Part shown: positions 25,869-35,132 of the stretch, in pieces
Layout of the letters: each line of letters begins with the position of its first letter
Position numbering within the stretch: position 1 is the first letter of the stretch
Assembly: GCF_021432765.1 (NCBI RefSeq)
Contig: NZ_CP058908.1
Location: forward strand, 3,062,001 to 3,126,000
DNA length: 64,000 nt
Direction: 5' to 3'
From: Pseudomonas phenolilytica
GTDB lineage: Bacteria > Pseudomonadota > Gammaproteobacteria > Pseudomonadales > Pseudomonadaceae
Notes under the pieces: model-generated
Databases searched by the model: none
Told to the model about the DNA's origin: nothing
What the model saw: only the letters and a program-made list of their open reading frames with translations
Translations under genes and position numbers: made by a program

Positions 25869-27224
25869 ATGACGACGGTTAATGCAGCGCCGCGCCTCGG
25901 CTGGCGCACCCATGGCGTGCTGGCGCTGCTGGTGGTGGCCTATGCCAGCAGCTTCATCGGCCGGCAGATCATGTCGGTGATGATCGAGCCGATCAAACTG
26001 GAGTTCGGCGTCAGCGACACCGCCATGGGGCTGGTCTCCGGCCTGTCGTTCGCCGCCGTCTATGCCCTGCTCGGCCTGCCGGCCGGGCGCCTGGCCGATC
26101 GCCATTCGCGCATGCGCGTGCTGGCCATTACCGCGGCGCTCTGGGCATTGGCCACCCTGCTCTGCGGCATGGCCACCGGCTTTGTCGTGCTGGCGCTGGC
26201 GCGGATGCTGGTGGCGGCCACCGAGGCCACGGTCACCCCCACCTCGCTGTCGCTGATTGCCGACCTCTATCCGGTGCAGAACCGCTCGCTGGCGATCAGC
26301 TGCTTCACTGGCGCGCCCACCCTGTCGGCCATCGTCGGCCTCAGCGTCGGCGCGTGGCTGGTCGACGTGCATGGCTGGCGCACCGGCTTCGTGCTGATCG
26401 CCATTCCGTTGCTGTTCCTCTCGCTGATTTTCGGCTTCCTGGTGCGCGAACCCCAACGCGGCCGCTGGGACGGCGTCACCGCGCATCCGGCCCCAGGCGA
26501 GAGCCTGTTGCAGTCGGCGCTGACCCTGCTGCGCAACCGGCCTTATCTCCTGCTGATGAGCGCCAGCGCACTTACCACCTTCAGCGCCTACGCCTTCGCC
26601 ATGTGGAACACCAGCTTTCTGGTGCGCAGCCACGCGCTGTCGCTGCAGCATGCGGGCATTCTCGCCGGCGTGGTCAGTGGCGCCGCCATGGCCGTCGGCG
26701 GCGTGTTCAGCGGCTGGCTGACCGATCGGCTCAGCGCCAGGAATCGAGCATGGCTGCTGCGCATTCCGCTGCTGGGGCATCTGCTCGGGTTGGCCGGGCT
26801 GGCGCTGTATCTGCTCTGGCCGCAGGCGACCTGGCTGACCGTCGCCGGATTGCCGGTGCCTTCGGCCATGCTGTGGGCAGCGTTCAGCGGCTTCTTCAGC
26901 ATCTGGTGGGTGGCGGCGTCGTTCAACCTGCTGACCCAGCTGGTCAGCCCCTGGCAGCGCGCGACGGCGATCGCCCTGCAGACGGTGTTCTCCACGCTGC
27001 TCGGCATCGGCCTCGGCCCGCTCGCGGTCGGCCTGCTGAGCGACGTTCTGGGCAGCACGTTCGGCGACGACTCGCTGCGCTACGCCATTTTGATCGTCAA
27101 TGTCTTCCTGCTGGTGCCGATGGGGCTGCTGGTCATGCTCTATCGCAGCCGTGCCTATCACGCAGCGGCAGCCCCCGTTCCAGCAGCAGTGGCGCCGCTC
27201 GGGTTGACGGAGGTCGGCGCCTGA
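25869..27224 (+). CDS. MFS transporter of the steroid operon
   Basis: This 451-residue protein has about twelve hydrophobic segments and the MFS signature after helix 2 (GRLADRHSRMRV). It is the last gene of the hsaB-hdhA-hsaEGF operon (27-bp gap, GGAGG upstream of its ATG), followed by a terminator. Co-transcription points to uptake of a steroid or export of an intermediate across the inner membrane. The direction and substrate are not visible. Confidence 0.85.
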   Translation: MTTVNAAPRLGWRTHGVLALLVVAYASSFIGRQIMSVMIEPIKLEFGVSDTAMGLVSGLSFAAVYALLGLPAGRLADRHSRMRVLAITAALWALATLLCGMATGFVVLALARMLVAATEATVTPTSLSLIADLYPVQNRSLAISCFTGAPTLSAIVGLSVGAWLVDVHGWRTGFVLIAIPLLFLSLIFGFLVREPQRGRWDGVTAHPAPGESLLQSALTLLRNRPYLLLMSASALTTFSAYAFAMWNTSFLVRSHALSLQHAGILAGVVSGAAMAVGGVFSGWLTDRLSARNRAWLLRIPLLGHLLGLAGLALYLLWPQATWLTVAGLPVPSAMLWAAFSGFFSIWWVAASFNLLTQLVSPWQRATAIALQTVFSTLLGIGLGPLAVGLLSDVLGSTFGDDSLRYAILIVNVFLLVPMGLLVMLYRSRAYHAAAAPVPAAVAPLGLTEVGA

Positions 27225-27230
27225 AGCCAA

Positions 27231-27252
27231 AACGCCTGGCAAGCCAGGCGTT
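27231..27252. terminator. terminator between convergent MFS and 3alpha-HSD genes
   Basis: A perfect 10-bp stem (AACGCCTGGC / GCCAGGCGTT) with a 2-base loop lies between two convergent stops. The short T-tract is weak on the plus strand; the A-rich left side serves the opposite strand. Confidence 0.7.
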
Positions 27253-27277
27253 CTCGTGTCGTTACCGCAGTGCGGCC

Positions 27278-28045
27278 TCAGAAGACCTTGGTCCGCATCA
27301 GGGCGTCCATGCCGCCGTCGACGAACAACACGCTGCCGTGAATGAAGCTCGCCTGCGGCCCGAGCAGAAAGGCGATCGCCTCCGCCACCTCGCGCGGTTC
27401 GCTGCCGCGTCCCAGCGGCGCGACGAAGCGGCGCGTCGATTCGCCGTAACGCGGGTCGGCCTTCGAAGCCTGCAGCAATGGCGTCTCCACCGCGCCGGGC
27501 GCCACCACGTTCAGGCGCACGCCGCGCCCCGCCCAGTCGACCACGTTGCGCCGCGCCAGGCAGGTCACGGCATATTTCGAGCCGGCGTAGGCCAGGTGCG
27601 TCTGCCCGCCCTGCTCGGCCAGCTCGATCGCGCGGGCTTCGTCGCCGGCCAGCATCGCCTCGACCATCGGTAGCTCAGCAGCCCCAGGCTGGGTGGCAGC
27701 AACTGAACCGACGACCACCGCTGCCGGCTGCCGGCCGCGAGACAAGGCGTCGGCCAGACCATCCAGCAAAGCGCTGACGCCGAAGTAATTGACCGCCACG
27801 ACCAGGCCGCTACTGGGCGCGGTGACACCGACGCCGGCGCAGCAGACCAGCCCATCGAGCACGTTCGAACAGCGCTCCAGCACCGCTGCGACCGCGGCGG
27901 CACGTCCTTCGTCGGTGGACAGATCGGCCTCCACGTCGGCGTGGCTGCGATCGATGCCGATCACGGTATGGCCAGCGGCGGTCAGGAGTTCCTTGAGCGC
28001 GGCGCCGATGCCTGACGCGCTTCCTGTAATTGCGATAACGGACAT
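27278..28045 (-). CDS. hsdA: 3alpha-hydroxysteroid dehydrogenase/carbonyl reductase
   Basis: This 255-residue SDR follows 3alpha-HSD/CR of Comamonas testosteroni over its full length. It has TGSASGIG at 7-14, Ser114, Tyr153 and Lys157 (YAGSK). Shared stretches include GAVETPLLQASKADPRYGES and the C-terminal GSVLFVDGGMDALM. The enzyme interconverts 3alpha-hydroxy- and 3-keto-steroids with NAD(H), the entry step for bile acids and androsterone. AGGAGA lies shortly before the ATG at 28045. It is divergent from the thiolase gene, and the shared region carries candidate operator 5. This is one of the strongest pointers to steroid catabolism in the window. Confidence 0.88.
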   Translation of the reverse strand: MSVIAITGSASGIGAALKELLTAAGHTVIGIDRSHADVEADLSTDEGRAAAVAAVLERCSNVLDGLVCCAGVGVTAPSSGLVVAVNYFGVSALLDGLADALSRGRQPAAVVVGSVAATQPGAAELPMVEAMLAGDEARAIELAEQGGQTHLAYAGSKYAVTCLARRNVVDWAGRGVRLNVVAPGAVETPLLQASKADPRYGESTRRFVAPLGRGSEPREVAEAIAFLLGPQASFIHGSVLFVDGGMDALMRTKVF

Positions 28046-28142
28046 GAACCTCTCCTTTGTCGACGTGGTTGGCGGCGGACAGGCCCGCCGGTAGCGTCGG
28101 GTGCCTCGCTCAGGCTCATTTCCACACAGCACGACGGCCAGC

Positions 28143-28162
28143 CTCATCGTCTGGAAAGACTA
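28143..28162. promoter_or_regulatory. candidate steroid-regulon operator, site 5
   Basis: CTCATCGTC-N6-GACTA sits between hsdA (start 28045) and the thiolase (start 28283). It matches the hsaA site in left arm, spacing and right arm. A further GGACGATG half-site lies at about 28189-28196. Confidence 0.45.
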
Positions 28163-28282
28163 AAGCGCGGCGCGAGGCTAAGCCGTGTGGACGATGTCGG
28201 CGGTCTTCGCCTGCCCAAGAATGCAGGCAAAGCGATGCTGCGCAGTTGCAGCAACGCAGCCACTTCCAGGACAGGCGATGCC

Positions 28283-29476
28283 ATGTTAGAGCGCGAGATT
28301 TTCGTCGTCGGAGCCGTTCGAACAGCCATAGGCAGCTTTGGCGGCGCACTGAAGGATGTACCGCTTGGTTCGCTGGCCACGAGCGTGGTCCGTGCGGCAC
28401 TGGAGCGGTCCGGCGTCGAGCCGGACCAGGTCGGCCATCTAGTGATGGGCAACGTGGTCGCGACCGAGCCCAGGGACGCCTACCTGGGCCGTCTCGCCGC
28501 CATCGATGCCGGTATCCCCTGCACCACGCCCGCGTTCAACGTCAACCGTCTGTGCGGTTCGGGCCTGCAGGCGATCATTTCCGCGGCCCAGGCGATCCGG
28601 CTGGGCGACACCTCGATCGCCATCGGTGCCGGCGCCGAAAGCATGAGCCGCGGGCCATTCATGCTGCCCGGGCTGCGCTGGGGCACGCGGCTGGGCGACG
28701 CCAGCGCCATCGACTTCATGAACGGCGTGCTGCACGACCCCTTCCAGCAGGTGCACATGGGTATCACCGCGGAGAACGTCGCCCGGCGCTATGACATCAG
28801 CCGCGCCCAGCAGGATGCCCTCGCGCTCGAAAGCCAGCGCCGCGCCGCGCGCGCCATTGCTGAAGGCCGCTTCGCCACGCAGATCGTGCCGATCGAGGTG
28901 TCTACGCGCAAAGGCCCCCGCCTGTTCGATACCGACGAGCATGTGCGCGGCGAGGTGACCGCCGAGCAGCTCGCTGCCATGCGTCCGGTATTCGACAAGG
29001 CGGCCGGCACGGTCACCGTCGGCAATGCGTCGGGGCTCAACGATGGCGCTGCCGCCGTCGTGCTGGCCGAAGGCGACAGGGCTCGCGAACTGGGCCTGCG
29101 GCCGCTCGTCCGGCTGGTCGGTTATGCGCATGCGGGCGTCGAGCCGGCCTACATGGGTATCGGGCCGGTACCGGCGATACGTCAGGTACTGCAGCGCACC
29201 GGACTCGCGCTGGAGCAAATGGATGTCATCGAAGCCAACGAGGCATTCGCCGCCCAGGCCTGTGCTGTAGCACAGGAGCTGGGCCTGGATCCGGAACGGG
29301 TCAACCCCAACGGTTCCGGCATTTCCCTGGGCCATCCCATTGGAGCGACCGGCGCGATCATCACCACCAAAGCCATTTACGAATTGCAGCGAACGGCTGG
29401 CCATTACGCGCTGGTTGCGATGTGCATTGGCGGCGGGCAAGGCGTCGCCGCCATCTTCGAGCGCACCGAACCGTAG
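28283..29476 (+). CDS. acetyl-CoA acyltransferase (thiolase), FadA6-like candidate
   Basis: This 397-residue degradative-type thiolase has the acyl-accepting Cys in NRLCGSGLQAI, His in GHPIGATGA, and the second Cys in CIGGGQG. It cleaves a 3-ketoacyl-CoA with CoA. In the steroid block it would end a beta-oxidation-like round on the side chain or the C/D-ring remnant (FadA5/FadA6 roles). Divergence from hsdA with a shared candidate operator supports this. The start at 28283 matches the family N-terminus; upstream in-frame codons would read through the operator. Confidence 0.82.
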   Translation: MLEREIFVVGAVRTAIGSFGGALKDVPLGSLATSVVRAALERSGVEPDQVGHLVMGNVVATEPRDAYLGRLAAIDAGIPCTTPAFNVNRLCGSGLQAIISAAQAIRLGDTSIAIGAGAESMSRGPFMLPGLRWGTRLGDASAIDFMNGVLHDPFQQVHMGITAENVARRYDISRAQQDALALESQRRAARAIAEGRFATQIVPIEVSTRKGPRLFDTDEHVRGEVTAEQLAAMRPVFDKAAGTVTVGNASGLNDGAAAVVLAEGDRARELGLRPLVRLVGYAHAGVEPAYMGIGPVPAIRQVLQRTGLALEQMDVIEANEAFAAQACAVAQELGLDPERVNPNGSGISLGHPIGATGAIITTKAIYELQRTAGHYALVAMCIGGGQGVAAIFERTEP

Positions 29477-29538
29477 CGAAGCAGCAGGCGCACCGCGGAC
29501 GCTCTACGAGTCGTCCTTCCCAATTATCAGCGAGGCTA

Positions 29539-30330
29539 ATGATGACCAACCCATCTTCAAAGCCGGTATTGGTTGAACACAACAATGCGGTCAGCTGCAT
29601 TCGCTTCAATAGGCCGCATATGTTGAATTCGATTGATTCAGCAATGGCAAGTGCTTTTCTCGAAGCTTGCGAGGAAATCGTGCAGCGAAAGCAAACACGA
29701 GTGCTGATGCTCAAGGGGGAAGGACGATGTTTCATGGCCGGGCTAGATCAGCAACAGTTCATCGACTCGCCCGATTCAGTTGAAGAAAGCGTACTTGAGC
29801 CGATGAACAAAGCAATGAGGCTCTTGGGGGAGCTGGAAGTTCCAGTTTTAGCCAGTGTGCATGGACCTGTTGCCGGAGCCGGGCTGAGTATCGCGCTGGC
29901 CTGCGACCTAGTCATTGCTGCACATAACAGCCGTTTCAATTTCGCATGCCTGCCTACCGGCAGCACGAGCTGTCAACTGGGTTCCTCTTGGCATCTTCCC
30001 CGCTTGGTCGGGCTACATATGGCGATGGAAATTGCGCTATTGAGCGGCTCTTTCAACGCACAGCAAGCGTTGAATATCGGTCTCGTGAATAGAGTCGTTC
30101 CCTTTCATCAACTCGATTGTGAAAGCCAATGCGTGGCTAATCGGCTTTGCCAATCCACCACACCCAGCTTAGGTCGATTGAAAAAATTGATACGACAGTC
30201 ATTTGGACAATCGCTTGAACAACAGTTGACGGACGAACAGCAAGCCCTCGCCAGCTCCATAAGAACACCGGAGCTTCGGGAGCAGGTAATTAAATATAAG
30301 GAAAAAAATCCAAATCTTTTAAAGCAATAA
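29539..30330 (+). CDS. crotonase-family protein of low GC, atypical active site
   Basis: This 263-residue crotonase-fold protein has the oxyanion-hole segments GRCFMAGLDQQQF and GPVAGAGLSIAL. The first catalytic Glu of hydratases is a Ser (GLSIAL versus GCELAM). The second region (LPTGSTSCQLGSSWHLPRLVG) lacks the usual acid and is nearer to PaaG-like isomerases. A hydratase activity is therefore doubtful; isomerase, hydrolase or other crotonase chemistry is possible. Base composition is clearly poorer in GC than both neighbours, and the 3' end is strikingly A-rich, suggesting recent transfer. Two adjacent ATGs (29539, 29542) follow GCGAGG. Only 33 bp separate it from etfB. Confidence 0.75.
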   Translation: MMTNPSSKPVLVEHNNAVSCIRFNRPHMLNSIDSAMASAFLEACEEIVQRKQTRVLMLKGEGRCFMAGLDQQQFIDSPDSVEESVLEPMNKAMRLLGELEVPVLASVHGPVAGAGLSIALACDLVIAAHNSRFNFACLPTGSTSCQLGSSWHLPRLVGLHMAMEIALLSGSFNAQQALNIGLVNRVVPFHQLDCESQCVANRLCQSTTPSLGRLKKLIRQSFGQSLEQQLTDEQQALASSIRTPELREQVIKYKEKNPNLLKQ

Positions 30331-30363
30331 AAAGCGCCCAACTTCTTCAGCGAGAATTTAAAT

Positions 30364-31113
30364 ATGAAAACCTTGGTAGCTGTAAAAAAAGTGGTCGACT
30401 ACAACGTCAAGGTTCGCGTCAAGGCGGACAACTCCGGCGTCGACCTCGCCAACGTCAAGATGTCGATGAACCCCTTCTGCGAAATTGCCGTGGAAGAAGC
30501 CGTACGCCTGAAAGAAAAGGGCGTGGCGAGCGAGATCGTTGTCGTCTCCATCGGTTCGGCCGCTGCTCAGGAGCAGCTGCGCACCGCACTGGCACTGGGC
30601 GCCGACCGCGCCGTGCTGGTTGAATCCGCTGATGAACTGAGCTCCCTGGCGGTTGCCAAGCTGCTCAAGGCGGTGGTCGACAAAGAGCAGCCGCAGCTGG
30701 TGATCCTCGGCAAGCAGGCGATCGACAGCGACAACAACCAGACCGGCCAGATGCTGGCCGCGCTGACCGGCTATGCCCAGGGCACCTTCGCCTCCAAGGT
30801 GGAAGTGGCTGGCGACAAGGTCAACGTCACCCGCGAAATCGATGGCGGTCTGCAGACCGTCGCGCTGAGCCTGCCGGCGATCGTCACCACCGACCTGCGT
30901 CTGAACGAGCCGCGCTACGCGTCGCTGCCGAACATCATGAAGGCCAAGAAGAAGCCGCTGGAAACCCTGACCCCGGACGCGCTGGGCGTCGCCACCGGTT
31001 CCACCGTGAAGACCCTGAAGGTCGAAGCGCCGGCTGCCCGCAGCGCCGGTATCAAGGTCAAGTCCGTGGCAGAACTGGTCGAGAAACTGAAGAACGAGGC
31101 GAAGGTAATCTAA
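30364..31113 (+). CDS. etfB: electron transfer flavoprotein beta subunit
   Basis: This 249-residue ETF-beta has [17 protein letters not shown], the AMP-binding segment [17 protein letters not shown], and [23 protein letters not shown] near the C-terminus. With EtfA it accepts electrons from acyl-CoA dehydrogenases and passes them to ETF-ubiquinone oxidoreductase (35133-36788). The start codon follows an unusually A/T-rich stretch downstream of the low-GC crotonase. The stop is immediately followed by the etfA ATG. Confidence 0.95.
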   Translation: MKTLVAVKKVVDYNVKVRVKADNSGVDLANVKMSMNPFCEIAVEEAVRLKEKGVASEIVVVSIGSAAAQEQLRTALALGADRAVLVESADELSSLAVAKLLKAVVDKEQPQLVILGKQAIDSDNNQTGQMLAALTGYAQGTFASKVEVAGDKVNVTREIDGGLQTVALSLPAIVTTDLRLNEPRYASLPNIMKAKKKPLETLTPDALGVATGSTVKTLKVEAPAARSAGIKVKSVAELVEKLKNEAKVI

Positions 31114-32043
31114 ATGACTATCCTGGTTATCGCTGAACACAACAACGCCGTCCTCGCGGCCGCAACCCTGAACACCGTGGCGGCTGCCGCGAAAATGGGT
31201 GGCGACATCCATGTGCTGGTCGCCGGTTCCGGCTGTGGTGCCATTGGCGAGGCAGCTGCCAAGATCGCCGGCGTTTCCAAGGTGCTGGTCGCCGACGATG
31301 CCGCCTACGCCCATCAGCTGCCGGAGAACGTCGCGCCGCTGATCGCCGATCTCGCCAAGAGTTACAGCCACGTACTGGCTCCGGCCACCACCAACGGCAA
31401 GAACTTCCTGCCGCGCGTCGCTGCGCTACTGGACGTCGACCAGATCTCCGAGATCACGTCGGTCGAAAGCGCTGACACCTTCAAGCGCCCGATCTACGCC
31501 GGCAACGCCATCGCCACCGTGCAGTCCACCGCACCGATCAAGGTCATCACCGTGCGTACCACCGGTTTCGATGCGGTCAGCGGCGAAGGTGGCTCGGCTG
31601 CCATCGAGCAGATCGCCGGCAGCGGTGACGCAGGCAAGTCCGCCTTCGTCGGCGAAGAGCTGGCCAAGTCCGACCGTCCCGAGCTGACCGCCGCCAAGAT
31701 CGTCGTCTCCGGCGGTCGTGGCATGCAGAACGGCGATAACTTCAAGCACCTGTATTCGCTGGCCGACAAGCTCGGCGCGGCGGTCGGTGCCTCGCGTGCC
31801 GCGGTCGATGCCGGCTTCGTGCCGAACGACATGCAGGTCGGCCAGACCGGCAAGATCGTCGCGCCGCAGCTGTACATTGCCGTCGGTATCTCCGGCGCGA
31901 TCCAGCACCTGGCCGGCATGAAGGACTCCAAGGTGATCGTCGCGATCAACAAGGACGAGGAAGCACCGATCTTCCAGGTTGCCGACTACGGCCTGGTGGG
32001 CGATCTGTTCGAGATCGTGCCGGAGCTGGAAAAGCTGGTCTGA
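31114..32043 (+). CDS. etfA: electron transfer flavoprotein alpha subunit
   Basis: This 309-residue ETF-alpha has the FAD-binding C-terminal part: [55 protein letters not shown]. It forms the heterodimer with EtfB and carries the FAD. It directly abuts etfB. The acyl-CoA dehydrogenases of the steroid block would use this ETF. A 117-bp gap before pntAA contains no strong terminator. Confidence 0.95.
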   Translation: MTILVIAEHNNAVLAAATLNTVAAAAKMGGDIHVLVAGSGCGAIGEAAAKIAGVSKVLVADDAAYAHQLPENVAPLIADLAKSYSHVLAPATTNGKNFLPRVAALLDVDQISEITSVESADTFKRPIYAGNAIATVQSTAPIKVITVRTTGFDAVSGEGGSAAIEQIAGSGDAGKSAFVGEELAKSDRPELTAAKIVVSGGRGMQNGDNFKHLYSLADKLGAAVGASRAAVDAGFVPNDMQVGQTGKIVAPQLYIAVGISGAIQHLAGMKDSKVIVAINKDEEAPIFQVADYGLVGDLFEIVPELEKLV

Positions 32044-32160
32044 GCCCCTCGCCTACGGGCAACCCGTTTCTTATCCCGAAGTCCAGCCTGTCCTCTCCGC
32101 CCGTATGCCGGGCGAAGAGGCTCGGGCTGCTGCGCCACTGTTTTTGTCTCAGGAATGACC

Positions 32161-33282
32161 ATGCACATCGGTGTACCCCTCGAAACCCATGTCGGGGAAA
32201 CGCGCGTCGCCGCGACCCCGGAAACCGTCAAGAAACTGATCGGCCAAGGGCACCGGGTAACGCTGCAAAGCGGCGCCGGGTTGCTTTCCAGCGTGCCGGA
32301 CAGCGCCTATGAGGCCGCTGGCGCAACCATCGGCGATGCGGCCGCGGCCTTTGCCGCCGAGCTGGTGCTGAAAGTCAATGCGCCGGACGAGGCGGAACTG
32401 GCGCAGATGCAGTCCGGCAGCGTGCTGCTGGGCATGCTCAACCCGTTCGACAATGACTGCATCGCGCGCATGGCCGCGCGCGGCATCACCGCCTTCGCGC
32501 TGGAAGCCGCGCCGCGCACCTCGCGCGCACAGAGCCTGGACGTGCTCTCGTCGCAGGCCAACATCGCCGGCTACAAGGCGGTGCTGCTCGGCGCCCATCA
32601 CTACCCGCGCTTCATGCCGATGCTGATGACCGCTGCCGGTACGGTGAAGGCCGCGCGCGTGCTGATCCTCGGGGCCGGTGTCGCCGGGCTGCAGGCCATC
32701 GCCACGGCCAAGCGCCTGGGCGCGGTGGTCGAGGCTTCGGACGTGCGCCCGGCGGTGAAGGAGCAGATCGAATCGCTCGGCGCCAAGTTCGTCGACGTGC
32801 CGCTGGAGACCGACGAGGAGCGCGAATGCGCCGAAGGCGTCGGCGGCTATGCGCGGCCGATGCCGGCCTCGTGGATGGCGCGTCAGGCGCAGGCGGTGCA
32901 CGAGCGTGCGCTGCAGTCGGACATCGTCATCACCACCGCGCTGATCCCGGGCCGCAAGGCGCCGACGCTGCTGCAGGAAGCCACCGTCGAGCAGATGAAG
33001 CCCGGCTCGGTGATCGTCGACCTGGCAGCCGGCCACGGCGGTAACTGCCCACTGACCGAGATCGACCAGGTGGTGGTGCGCCACGGCGTGACCATCGTCG
33101 GTCACGCCAACCTGGCGACGCTGGTGCCGGCCGACGCCTCGGCGCTGTACGCCCGCAACCTGCTGGATTTTCTCAAGCTGGTCATCGACAAGGACGGCCA
33201 GTTCCAGCTCAACCTCGAAGACGACATCGTCGCCGCGTGCCTGATGTGCCGCGACGGCCAGGTCGTGCGGACCAACGGTTAA
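32161..33282 (+). CDS. pntAA: NAD(P) transhydrogenase alpha subunit part 1
   Basis: This 373-residue protein is domain I of the proton-translocating transhydrogenase, which binds NAD(H). Recognisable segments are [21 protein letters not shown] at the start, [21 protein letters not shown], and [28 protein letters not shown]. The start at 32161 is chosen over an ATG six bases earlier because AGGA (32151-32154) then has normal spacing. It leads the three-gene pnt set, which would regenerate NADPH for steroid oxygenases and biosynthesis. Confidence 0.93.
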   Translation: MHIGVPLETHVGETRVAATPETVKKLIGQGHRVTLQSGAGLLSSVPDSAYEAAGATIGDAAAAFAAELVLKVNAPDEAELAQMQSGSVLLGMLNPFDNDCIARMAARGITAFALEAAPRTSRAQSLDVLSSQANIAGYKAVLLGAHHYPRFMPMLMTAAGTVKAARVLILGAGVAGLQAIATAKRLGAVVEASDVRPAVKEQIESLGAKFVDVPLETDEERECAEGVGGYARPMPASWMARQAQAVHERALQSDIVITTALIPGRKAPTLLQEATVEQMKPGSVIVDLAAGHGGNCPLTEIDQVVVRHGVTIVGHANLATLVPADASALYARNLLDFLKLVIDKDGQFQLNLEDDIVAACLMCRDGQVVRTNG

Positions 33283-33295
33283 GGGAGACGCGAAC

Positions 33296-33613
33296 ATGGA
33301 TCTGATTTCGGACGGCATCTACAACCTGATCATCTTCGTGCTGGCGATCTACGTCGGCTACCACGTGGTCTGGAACGTCACCCCGGCCCTGCACACGCCG
33401 CTGATGGCGGTCACCAACGCGATCTCGGCAATCGTCATCGTCGGCGCCATGCTGGCCGCCGCGCTCACCGTCACCCCGCTGGGCAAGGCCATGGGCACCC
33501 TGGCCGTGGCGCTGGCCGCGGTCAACGTGTTCGGGGGCTTCCTGGTCACCCGTCGCATGCTGGAAATGTTCAAGAAGAAGGACCGCAGCGCGGCCAAGGC
33601 GGAGGGCAAGTAA
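33296..33613 (+). CDS. pntAB: NAD(P) transhydrogenase alpha subunit part 2 (membrane)
   Basis: This 105-residue membrane protein has about three hydrophobic helices and the [18 protein letters not shown]-terminus of PntAB. It forms part of the proton channel domain II with the N-terminal part of PntB. It has AAGGGAG before its ATG and is 13 bp after pntAA and 3 bp before pntB. Confidence 0.92.
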   Translation: MDLISDGIYNLIIFVLAIYVGYHVVWNVTPALHTPLMAVTNAISAIVIVGAMLAAALTVTPLGKAMGTLAVALAAVNVFGGFLVTRRMLEMFKKKDRSAAKAEGK

Positions 33614-33616
33614 GCC

Positions 33617-35053
33617 ATGAGCATGAACCTGATCACCCTGCTCTATCTGGTCGCCTCGGTGTGCTTCATCCAGGCGCTGAAGGGCCTCTCCCACCCCACC
33701 ACCTCACGTCGCGGCAACCTGTTCGGCATGATCGGCATGGGCATCGCGGTGCTCACCACCGTCGGCCTGATCTTCAAGCTCGGCAGCGAGCTGGCCACCA
33801 CCGGCATCGGCTACGTGATCGTCGGCCTGCTGATCGGCGGCAGCGTCGGCACCGTCATGGCCAAGCGCGTCGAGATGACCAAGATGCCCGAGCTGGTCGC
33901 CTTCATGCACAGCATGATCGGTCTGGCCGCGGTATTCATCGCCATTGCCGCGGTGGTCGAACCGCAGTCGCTGGGCATCGTCGAGCAGATCGGCTACGCC
34001 ATCCCCGTCGGTAACCGCCTGGAGCTGTTCCTCGGCGCGGCCATCGGTGCCATCACCTTCTCCGGTTCGGTGATCGCCTTCGGCAAGCTGTCGGGCAAGT
34101 ACAAGTTCCGCCTGTTCCAGGGCGCTCCGGTGGTGTTCAAGGGCCAACACATGGTCAACCTGGCCGTGGGCCTGGCGATCGTCGGTCTGGGTCTGGTCTA
34201 CACATTCACCGGCAACCTGACCGCCTTCGCCATCCTGGTGGCGCTGGCCTTCGTCATCGGTGTGCTGATCATCATCCCCATCGGCGGCGCGGACATGCCG
34301 GTGGTGGTGTCGATGCTCAACAGCTACTCGGGCTGGGCGGCCGCCGGTATCGGCTTCTCGCTGAACAACTCGATGCTGATCATCGCCGGCTCGCTGGTGG
34401 GCTCGAGCGGCGCGATCCTCTCGTACATCATGTGCAAGGCGATGAACCGCTCGTTCTTCAACGTGATCCTCGGCGGCTTTGGCGCCGACGCCGATGCCGG
34501 TGGCCCGGCGGGCGCCCAGCAGGAGCGCAACGTGAAGTCCGGTTCGGCCGATGATGCCGCCTTCCTGCTGACCAACGCCGACACCGTGATCATCGTGCCC
34601 GGCTACGGCCTGGCGGTGGCCCGCGCGCAGCACGCGCTGATGGAACTGGCCGAGAAGCTGACGCACATGGGCGTGACCGTGAAGTACGCGATCCACCCGG
34701 TCGCCGGCCGCATGCCGGGGCACATGAACGTGCTGCTGGCCGAAGCCGAGGTGCCTTACGAGCAGGTCTTCGAGATGGAGGACATCAACTCCGAGTTCGG
34801 CCAGGCCGACGTGGTGCTGGTGCTCGGCGCCAACGACGTGGTCAACCCGGCGGCCAAGACCGATCCGAAGTCGCCGATCGCCGGCATGCCGATCCTCGAG
34901 GCGTACAAGGCCAAGACCGTCATCGTCAACAAGCGCTCAATGGCCAGCGGCTACGCCGGCCTGGACAACGAGCTGTTCTACATGGACAAGACCATGATGG
35001 TCTTCGGCGACGCCAAGAAGGTCGTCGAGGACATGGTCAAGGCCGTGGAATGA
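33617..35053 (+). CDS. pntB: NAD(P) transhydrogenase beta subunit
   Basis: This 478-residue protein has an N-terminal membrane half with about nine helices and a C-terminal NADP(H)-binding domain III (VIIVPGYGLAVARAQHALMEL, HPVAGRMPGHMNVLLAEAEVPY, LVLGANDVVNPAA). It completes the split-alpha type enzyme with PntAA and PntAB. It is followed after 79 bp by ETF-ubiquinone oxidoreductase on the same strand. Confidence 0.94.
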   Translation: MSMNLITLLYLVASVCFIQALKGLSHPTTSRRGNLFGMIGMGIAVLTTVGLIFKLGSELATTGIGYVIVGLLIGGSVGTVMAKRVEMTKMPELVAFMHSMIGLAAVFIAIAAVVEPQSLGIVEQIGYAIPVGNRLELFLGAAIGAITFSGSVIAFGKLSGKYKFRLFQGAPVVFKGQHMVNLAVGLAIVGLGLVYTFTGNLTAFAILVALAFVIGVLIIIPIGGADMPVVVSMLNSYSGWAAAGIGFSLNNSMLIIAGSLVGSSGAILSYIMCKAMNRSFFNVILGGFGADADAGGPAGAQQERNVKSGSADDAAFLLTNADTVIIVPGYGLAVARAQHALMELAEKLTHMGVTVKYAIHPVAGRMPGHMNVLLAEAEVPYEQVFEMEDINSEFGQADVVLVLGANDVVNPAAKTDPKSPIAGMPILEAYKAKTVIVNKRSMASGYAGLDNELFYMDKTMMVFGDAKKVVEDMVKAVE

Positions 35054-35132
35054 TCGCCAACCGGAAGCCGGCCAGGCAGGTCGGCAAGCATCAATCCAGT
35101 CGCAGCACCACGAACGCTGAGGGGAACGCAAC

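Noticed and set aside
24981..27242. A 753-codon minus-strand frame opposite hsaF and the MFS gene
   Set aside because: Low-complexity Gln/Arg/His-rich product typical of antisense reading in high-GC DNA; the plus-strand genes are convincing.
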